From positions 186,001 to 250,000 of the forward strand of contig JAJDUP010000033.1 in NCBI GenBank assembly GCA_022826565.1: a stretch of 64,000 nt of DNA. The letters are read 5' to 3'. The notes under the pieces were generated by a model. The model was not told the origin of the DNA. It was given only the letters and a program-made list of their open reading frames with translations, and did not search any database. This document shows, piece by piece, positions 58,585 to 64,000 of this stretch (positions within the stretch are counted from its first letter, which is position 1; every line of letters begins with the position of its first letter). Made by a program: the position numbers and the translations under genes. Source of the stretch: Gemmatimonadota bacterium (GTDB lineage Bacteria > Gemmatimonadota > Gemmatimonadetes > Longimicrobiales > Gaopeijiaceae).

Positions 58585-60561
58585 ATGAATGTGAAGAGAA
58601 CCTCCAACGCGGTGCAGGGCGTTCTGCTCGCCAGTGTCCTCACCGCCGTCTCCGGCGCTCTGGATCTGGCGATGTCGGGTACTCGGCTGATGGCTATCTC
58701 CCTCGCCGCCCAGACCCCCGAAGTCGTCGTCGGCCCCAACCTGCGCGTCGGGCCCGGCCAGTTCAACGAACCGTGGATCGCGGCCAGTCCGGACAATCCC
58801 GACTTCCTGATCGCGGTGACCCAGACCGGCGGGTTGAGTTTTCCGGATCCGGCGATGGCTCTGACTTTGGCCACGCGCAACAACGCGGCCTTTCTGAGCC
58901 GCAACGGGGGGGTGTCGTGGGAGCCCGTCACGCTCCCCGGTGACGAGCCCGGCGCCTTCGATCCGATGGTGGTGCCGGGCCCCGACGGCAGGATGTGGAT
59001 CCTGTACTGCTACGTCGGCGCCAACACAATGGGTGACCTGCTCGGCGAATCCGCGCGCCGCGAGGGCACCATCATGGTGTGGTCGACCGACGATGAGGGG
59101 GCAACCTGGACCGGCCCGGCGCGGCTGCGCAGTCCGGTGCCCCCCGACCACGCCCGCATCGCTGCGGACTGGAGCGACGGTCCCCACCGCGGGCGCCTCT
59201 ATGTCGTGTGGAACGACGTGCGCGATTCGTTCATCCGGGACGACTTCCAGCTCTTCCTGCATACCCTCGACGACGGCGGCAACACGGTGAGCGAGCCGAA
59301 ACTCCTCACCACGATCGCCGGCGGCAAGCTTGTGGCCACCGAGCCCGTCGTCCTCTCCGACGGTACGCTTTTCGTCACCTTCTACCAGTACTTCTTCCCG
59401 CTGACCGACGAGAAGAACGCCGAGATGCCCTTCTTCACCATGCGGTCGGAGGACGGCGGCGAGACCTTCACCGAGCCCGAGGTCGCCTTTCGGGTCGGCA
59501 ACCACTCCTGGCCCTACGCCCAGACCGAGATGACCAGCGCGTTTACGCTGCCGATCGTCGCGTGGGACCGCACGGGCGGGGCGCACGGCGATAACATCTA
59601 CATTGTCTGGGACCAGGTCAGCGGCGGCACCTCCAACATCTGGTTCCGGCGCTCCACCGATGGCGGGCGCGGCTGGTCGGACCAGATGCGGCTCAACGAC
59701 AACGACCCGCCCGCGCCCGGCGCCCCGCTGGACGATCGCATGCTCCCCGTGGTGGAGGTCAACCGGGACGGCGTGTTGGGCGTGGCGTGGTACGACCGGC
59801 GCCGCGACGAGACGCGCCGCTGCTGGGAGCTGTTCTTCACTTCGTCGTTGGATGGCGGGGAAACGTTTGCCGCGAATGTCCCGGTGGCGAGCGCGCCGTC
59901 CTGCCCGCCACCGGAGCACGCCCCCGTGGCGCGCGTTCACAATGTCGCGACCGACCCCGACGTGAAGGACCTGACCGAGGAAGAGATCGCGAAGATGGAC
60001 CTGGTTCAGCGCATGACGATCCAGATGGCCGAGCAGAGCCGCAATGCCAGGGCGGAGTACTTCGGGGATCTGGGCCACGCCCGGCTCGAGGTCTCCTTCG
60101 ACAACGCGCGCGGCAACCAGCCCGGCCATTACCTGGGTCTCACCGGCGACGCGAACGGCGCCTTCCACCCCCTCTGGATCAGCCGGCGGAACGGGATCGA
60201 CGAGCTGTTCACGACCACGGTGGAGGTCGCCACGGAACCGCCCGCCACACCCGCCGGTGAGGAGACGGACATTACCGGCGAACTGCTTGTGGTGACAGGA
60301 CCTGTCGTCTACGACGCGGCCGGCGGCACGGCGACGGTGGAGGTGCAGCTGAGGAATGTGTCGGACGCGGTGGTGCACGGGCCGGTGCGGCTGCGCGCGG
60401 TGGGCGGCGAGGGCGGCGAGTGGTCGTTCGAGGGCAGGATGGGCTCGCACGACCGGCTGCCACCGGGCGGCCTGAGCGAGCCGGTCAAGGTCGAACTGGA
60501 GACAGGTCCCGGGACGGACGCGACGCTGGACTTCCGGATTTACGGGCGGGTTGGGGGCTGA
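58585..60561 (+). CDS. Secreted Asp-box (sialidase-fold) propeller protein
   Basis: 658 residues with an N-terminal signal (VLLASVLTAVSGALDLAMSGTRLMAISLAAQ). Five Asp-box motifs (SxDxGxxW/F) occur: SRNGGVSW, STDDEGATW, SEDGGETF, STDGGRGW and SLDGGETF. The FNEPWIAASPDNP start and the HARIAADWSDGPHRGRLYVVWND block are typical of exo-sialidase-like propellers. Sialidase catalysis (Arg triad, Tyr/Glu) cannot be confirmed by eye, so it may bind or cleave another glycan. The C-terminal ~130 residues form a separate beta domain. Confidence 0.8.
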   Translation: MNVKRTSNAVQGVLLASVLTAVSGALDLAMSGTRLMAISLAAQTPEVVVGPNLRVGPGQFNEPWIAASPDNPDFLIAVTQTGGLSFPDPAMALTLATRNNAAFLSRNGGVSWEPVTLPGDEPGAFDPMVVPGPDGRMWILYCYVGANTMGDLLGESARREGTIMVWSTDDEGATWTGPARLRSPVPPDHARIAADWSDGPHRGRLYVVWNDVRDSFIRDDFQLFLHTLDDGGNTVSEPKLLTTIAGGKLVATEPVVLSDGTLFVTFYQYFFPLTDEKNAEMPFFTMRSEDGGETFTEPEVAFRVGNHSWPYAQTEMTSAFTLPIVAWDRTGGAHGDNIYIVWDQVSGGTSNIWFRRSTDGGRGWSDQMRLNDNDPPAPGAPLDDRMLPVVEVNRDGVLGVAWYDRRRDETRRCWELFFTSSLDGGETFAANVPVASAPSCPPPEHAPVARVHNVATDPDVKDLTEEEIAKMDLVQRMTIQMAEQSRNARAEYFGDLGHARLEVSFDNARGNQPGHYLGLTGDANGAFHPLWISRRNGIDELFTTTVEVATEPPATPAGEETDITGELLVVTGPVVYDAAGGTATVEVQLRNVSDAVVHGPVRLRAVGGEGGEWSFEGRMGSHDRLPPGGLSEPVKVELETGPGTDATLDFRIYGRVGG

Positions 60562-60571
60562 GGAGCTGTAC

Positions 60572-61744
60572 TCACCAGCTTAGGTCCAGCAACCGGTTCC
60601 ACGGGACGACTTCCGCGTCTCCCCGTGACTGACGGAGATCGCCACCGTAGACCACACGCCTCTCAATCGCGTATCCGGCGTTCGCCAGTTCGCCCGCAAG
60701 CCGGCGCATTCCCGCGAAAAAGCGCGGTGTGACGGTGCTCCCCGACTTTGCCTCCGCAAGTATCAACGCGGAGCCCGTGTCGACGATCAGATCAACCTCG
60801 GTGCCGGCCGATCTGTAGTGGTGCATCCAGGGCTGCACGCCGCGGTGCGTCGCAGCCTTGAAGATCTCGGAGGCCACCCAGCTCTCGAAGATCGCGCCGC
60901 GCAGCGGGTGGTGACGCAACTCTTCCGCCGACCGAATGCGGAGCAGGTGGCACACGAGGCCGGAGTCCAGAAAGTGCAGCTTTGGCGCCTTGACGTGGCG
61001 CTTCCGGATGTTTCTGCGAAAGGCGGGCAGCCGAAAGACGAGGAAGCTGGCCTCCAGAACCGACAGCCAGGCCCGAATGGTGTTGTGACGGACACCGACA
61101 TCGCTCGCCAGGCCCGAAAGGTTGACCTCGGAAGCGGTACGCCCGGCAGCCATGCGCACGAACGCGGAGAACGCCTCCAGGTCGGTGATATTGCGGAGCG
61201 ACCGGACATCACGCTCCACATATGTGGCGAAATAGTCCCGCAGCCACACGTCGGGGGGAATGCGGCGGTCGTGGATCCGCGGGTACGCTCCTGTCCACAG
61301 CACTTCCAGCAGGCTCTGCGCCGGCTCGCCAAAACGGGCCAGTTCGTCCAGCCCCGGAGGCAGCAGGTGGAGCACACCCACGCGACCCGCCAGCGACTGA
61401 CTGACCGCCTCGGTCAGCCCGAAGTGCTGCGAGCCGGTAAGAACAAAACGGCCCGGAGTCGGATCTTCGTCCACCATCTCCTGGAGGTACGACGTCAGGT
61501 CCGGCGCGCGCTGCACTTCATCGATGACGGCGCCGTCACGGTGCTCCTGCAGGAAGCCGCGGGGATCTTCCCGGGCATACGCGCGCACGTCCATTCCCTC
61601 CAGCGATACGTAGGGTCGATCGGGAAACACGGTGCGGCACAGCGTGGTCTTGCCCGACTGTCTGGGACCGGTGACGGTGACGACCGGGTATTGGCGCGTG
61701 CGATTCAGGAGCGGCCCGGCAAGGTTGCGGTCGATGACGGGCAC
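60572..61744 (-). CDS. AAA_14/DUF4143 ATPase
   Basis: 390 residues from a GTG at 61744 preceded by AGGGGG. Walker A TVTGPRQSGKTTL (~21-33), Walker B GAVIDEVQRAP, sensor FVLTGSQHF, and the DUF4143 C-terminus with a nuclease-like core (AIFESWVASEIFKA...VDLIVDTGSALILAEAKSG: E, D, ExK). This family is widespread and mobile, of unknown role; a link to toxin-antitoxin-like or DNA-related functions has been proposed. An inverted repeat lies 86 bp upstream. Confidence 0.92.
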   Translation of the reverse strand: MPVIDRNLAGPLLNRTRQYPVVTVTGPRQSGKTTLCRTVFPDRPYVSLEGMDVRAYAREDPRGFLQEHRDGAVIDEVQRAPDLTSYLQEMVDEDPTPGRFVLTGSQHFGLTEAVSQSLAGRVGVLHLLPPGLDELARFGEPAQSLLEVLWTGAYPRIHDRRIPPDVWLRDYFATYVERDVRSLRNITDLEAFSAFVRMAAGRTASEVNLSGLASDVGVRHNTIRAWLSVLEASFLVFRLPAFRRNIRKRHVKAPKLHFLDSGLVCHLLRIRSAEELRHHPLRGAIFESWVASEIFKAATHRGVQPWMHHYRSAGTEVDLIVDTGSALILAEAKSGSTVTPRFFAGMRRLAGELANAGYAIERRVVYGGDLRQSRGDAEVVPWNRLLDLSW

Positions 61745-61829
61745 TTGTTCCCCCTGCGGCTGGCGAGCGAGTGGCGAGAAGGGCCCTGAAGACTCCGGTG
61801 ACCCCAACGACAGTCGCAAATGCCTTGCA

Positions 61830-61852
61830 GATTGTCAATCCGAATGACAATC
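61830..61852. repeat. Inverted repeat GATTGTCA-N7-TGACAATC
   Basis: Perfect 8-bp arms with a 7-nt loop lie between the CocE-type hydrolase stop and the DUF4143 ATPase start. It may be an operator for the ATPase or a hairpin at the end of the hydrolase transcript; no T-run follows. Confidence 0.4.
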
Positions 61853-61870
61853 GGTAAGGAATCGAACCCC

Positions 61871-63667
61871 CTACGACACCGGGCGCCGCCTCACCGGCAC
61901 CGTCAGCCGACTCTGATACTCGCCCCCATGATGGAACGTGACCGTCGCCGTGCGCGCGTCGGCCCCGGATTCGTGCGTGACCCGGCCGCCGCTGTTGTAG
62001 TTCTTCTGCAGCCACACCGAGTTCGGTGAATTCAGGATCAGGCGCAGGCGGCTCCCCCGGGCAATCTGGCGCGCGAAGAACTGGAAGCCGTCGAATCGGT
62101 AGAGGTTGACTTCGCCCGGGGTCACCAGCTCCTCGGTCGTGCGCGAGTTGCGGTAGCGGGCGCGCATGATGTCACCCGTGAGGAAGACACTCGAGCCGTC
62201 GGGACGGATCTCGTAGACGGTCACCATGAAGTCGGTGTCGGGGACATCGAGGGTCATCCAGGCGTCGAACTCCATGAATCCCGCGAGGTCGGTCGCGGCC
62301 TCGAAGGGCTCCGTGTGGTAGACGAGCCCGTTGCCGAACAGGTTCACGGCGAAGTGTTCGCTGAGCGGATGCTCGCCCCAGAAGAAGTGGGCCAGGTTGT
62401 TGCCGGACTCGTGGTCTTCCAGCTCGCCGGGCCGGGTGTCCAGCGGGTCGTAGACGTAGGAGTCGGCAGGCGTGTTGCCGGTGGGCTCCGGTGACAGCGT
62501 GCCGGAGTGGAAGATGTCGTTGGGGCGCCCGTCGGCGGAGTCGAAGTAGTAGGTGAGCTGGTCGTTCCCGACTTCGTCCAGCGCGTCGGCGTACGCCCAG
62601 GCATCGCGGCCGGCGACGTAGACCGCCACGCGCTTCTCGAGGAACCAGGGGCGCGGGCCGTCCTTCAGCGTCCAGTCGTACCACGCCTTGCGGAGCGAGT
62701 CCTGCGGGACGAGGGCACCCGGGCCGAATTCGAGGCCGCCCACCTGGTCCACCGAGGTCCCGACGCCGCCGTGGTTCCAGGGGCCGACGACGAGGTAGTG
62801 CCTCTGTTTCGCCGCCTCGTTGCCGTGGCGCATGTGCATGCGGTAGTGCTGAAGCGCGCCGCGCTGGTCGCCGTCGTAGTGCCCGGTGATGGTGAGGATC
62901 GGGATGTCCATCGCCGCGAGCTGCTCGGGGGACGGCGCCGAGGCCAGCCAGTACTCGTCGGGCGTGGGGTGCTCCATCCAGGTCTGGAAGCGCGTGGTGA
63001 GGTTGCCGACGATCCGGTCGAGTTCGGCGAAGGGGCGGTGGTTGAAGTAGCGCTCCGCGAAGGCGTCGTACCACAGCTCCGCGTCGGCGAAGATCGTGCT
63101 CTGCGCGGCGTTTCCGCTGGTGAAGGTCAGCCAGGTCATGTTGTAGGGGACGAAGACGTTGTGCACGAAGGGGAAATCCGTGCCGAGGTAGGCGGCCGCG
63201 GCGGGCACGATCGACTCCAGGCTGGGGGGCAGCTCCTTCGCGGTGGTCCACTGGTCCCACCCACCGTAGGAGGCTCCGTACATGGCCACCTTGCCGTTCG
63301 ACCACGGCTGTGCCGCGAGCCATTCGACGACGTCGTGGCCGTCCTTGTCCGCGTCGTGGAAGGGCTCGAAATCGCCCTCGGAGTTGCCGCGGCCTCGGAC
63401 ATCCACGGCGGCAAAGACGTATCCCCGCTTCGCGTAGTAGCGGGCCTTGCCGTGGTAGACGTCGCTGATGTAGGGGGTGAAGCCGAGGATGACGGGGAGC
63501 GGCTCCGTCTGGTCTGCCGGGCGGTAGATGGTGCCGTGAAGGTTGGTGCCGTCGCGCACGGGGATCGTGACGCCCCACTCCATCTGCACGTCGGAAAGCT
63601 GGGCGGTGGCGGGCCCCGGAACGAGTAGCGCCGCTGCCCAAAGAACAGCCAGCCGTTTGGATGACAT
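61871..63667 (-). CDS. Secreted CocE/NonD family hydrolase (X-Pro dipeptidyl-peptidase S15 type)
   Basis: 598 residues from ATG 63667, with GGAG seven bases upstream and a signal peptide LAVLWAAALLVPGPATA. Catalytic residues: Ser in MYGASYGGWDQW, Asp in ITGHYDGDQRG and His in VVGPWNHGG. A C-terminal jelly-roll domain (FMEFDAWMTLDVPDTDFMVTVYEI) is typical of the group. Members cleave X-Pro dipeptides, acylated antibiotics or esters; the context of other exopeptidases favours peptide use. Confidence 0.92.
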   Translation of the reverse strand: MSSKRLAVLWAAALLVPGPATAQLSDVQMEWGVTIPVRDGTNLHGTIYRPADQTEPLPVILGFTPYISDVYHGKARYYAKRGYVFAAVDVRGRGNSEGDFEPFHDADKDGHDVVEWLAAQPWSNGKVAMYGASYGGWDQWTTAKELPPSLESIVPAAAAYLGTDFPFVHNVFVPYNMTWLTFTSGNAAQSTIFADAELWYDAFAERYFNHRPFAELDRIVGNLTTRFQTWMEHPTPDEYWLASAPSPEQLAAMDIPILTITGHYDGDQRGALQHYRMHMRHGNEAAKQRHYLVVGPWNHGGVGTSVDQVGGLEFGPGALVPQDSLRKAWYDWTLKDGPRPWFLEKRVAVYVAGRDAWAYADALDEVGNDQLTYYFDSADGRPNDIFHSGTLSPEPTGNTPADSYVYDPLDTRPGELEDHESGNNLAHFFWGEHPLSEHFAVNLFGNGLVYHTEPFEAATDLAGFMEFDAWMTLDVPDTDFMVTVYEIRPDGSSVFLTGDIMRARYRNSRTTEELVTPGEVNLYRFDGFQFFARQIARGSRLRLILNSPNSVWLQKNYNSGGRVTHESGADARTATVTFHHGGEYQSRLTVPVRRRPVS

Positions 63668-63766
63668 GGGAAGCTCCACTGGTCGGAGAATCGTTATCTC
63701 CGGCCAAGGTCGGCGGCGATGGCATGCCGGGCAATGGCTCTCCAACCATCCGCTAGATTCGTGGCC

Positions 63767-64000
63767 ATGCCCGCTTTCGCCGCACCCACCCACGCCATCC
63801 CCCTGGACATCGTCCGTGTGCTGGCAGGCGCGGTGCTGTTCGTCTACTTCCTCAGCGCCCTGCGGCAGGCGGACGACTTCAGCGATCCCGGCGGCCTGAT
63901 CGACCATCGGCTGTGCACACGGCTGCTCCCACCGACGCGCATCAGCCTGTTCCATCCGGGCGTGCCCGGATGGGTCTTCCGCGCCGTGTATCTCGGCGCG
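63767..64000 (+). CDS. N-terminal part of a membrane protein, HTTM-like (runs off window)
   Basis: Open from ATG 63767 to the right edge, 78 residues visible. A hydrophobic helix (IVRVLAGAVLFVYFLSAL) is followed by DDFSDPGGLIDH and FHPGVPGWVFRAVYLG. This layout resembles the start of HTTM (horizontally transferred transmembrane, vitamin-K carboxylase-like) proteins, where the first helix precedes a W/F-S-P-G-GL segment. Family call is tentative because most of the protein is missing. Confidence 0.5.
   Translation, partial: MPAFAAPTHAIPLDIVRVLAGAVLFVYFLSALRQADDFSDPGGLIDHRLCTRLLPPTRISLFHPGVPGWVFRAVYLGA

Noticed and set aside
57136-60450. A 1104-codon minus-strand frame crossing the Asp-box gene and the FAD oxidoreductase
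   Set aside because: It runs antisense through the plus-strand Asp-box gene, then out of frame through the oxidoreductase; composition is not protein-like.
61850-61900. GGGGGTTCGATTCC on the minus strand, resembling a tRNA T-arm
   Set aside because: The 3' side cannot pair to form a T-stem, no acceptor or anticodon arm fits, and the upstream part is the coding end of the CocE-type hydrolase.

Overview
The window is GC-rich DNA from a bacterium. The gene style suggests a Gemmatimonadota-like lineage: secreted S9 peptidases, amidohydrolases, carboxypeptidase-regulatory-like and beta-propeller lipoproteins, Tat-exported hydrolases, and a form I CO dehydrogenase inside a heterotrophic gene set. 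This placement is inferred from gene style, because no rRNA or other marker gene is present. No rRNA, tRNA, CRISPR array or insertion sequence was seen.

Layout. 0-2 kb: the end of a CIA30-like protein and a COG0523 metallochaperone GTPase. 2-12.2 kb: an accessory, defence-like stretch. It holds a DprA-like protein overlapping a RecQ helicase fused to a phosphoribosyltransferase, a beta-propeller lipoprotein, a large ATPase with winged-helix and helical repeats, and a minus-strand module of a pentapeptide-repeat channel, a nucleotidyltransferase, an unknown helical protein and a truncated reverse-transcriptase-like gene. 12.3-17.7 kb: coxE-G-M-S-L for aerobic CO oxidation, with the AYRCSFR form I signature. 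17.8-22.1 kb: a double spondin lipoprotein, then a Fic gene between two near-identical Uma2 genes. 22.1-27.7 kb: a minus-strand set of a poly-serine Tat lipoprotein, an Ig/metallopeptidase lipoprotein, a family 9 glycosyltransferase and a protein kinase. 27.8-31.1 kb: frdABCD. 31.3-34.6 kb: a toxin-antitoxin pair and the second CO dehydrogenase maturation locus (coxD, a coxF-YHS fusion, a mocA-like gene). 34.6-44.5 kb: an S1/P1-type nuclease, an SDR, a regulatory-like protein, a cupin, ilvE, an M20 carbamoylase, a methyltransferase, a secreted metalloprotease and vapBC. 44.6-52 kb: two S9 peptidases around an amidohydrolase, then a frameshifted ankyrin lipoprotein. 52-58.5 kb: heterotetrameric sarcosine oxidase (B-D-A-G) plus another FAD oxidoreductase. 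58.6-64 kb: an Asp-box protein, a DUF4143 ATPase, a CocE/NonD hydrolase and the start of a membrane protein.

How the genes work together. The two cox loci together could build and mature a Mo/Cu CO dehydrogenase feeding electrons to the quinone pool, and frdABCD links succinate/fumarate to the same pool. The secreted peptidases, amidohydrolase, carbamoylase, ilvE and sarcosine oxidase fit a peptide, amino-acid and methylamine-using heterotroph. The most novel-looking parts are the poly-serine lipoprotein/glycosyltransferase/kinase set, the nucleotidyltransferase/channel/broken reverse transcriptase module, the RecQ-PRTase/DprA pair, and a repeated 15-bp operator-like motif found ahead of three unrelated minus-strand genes.
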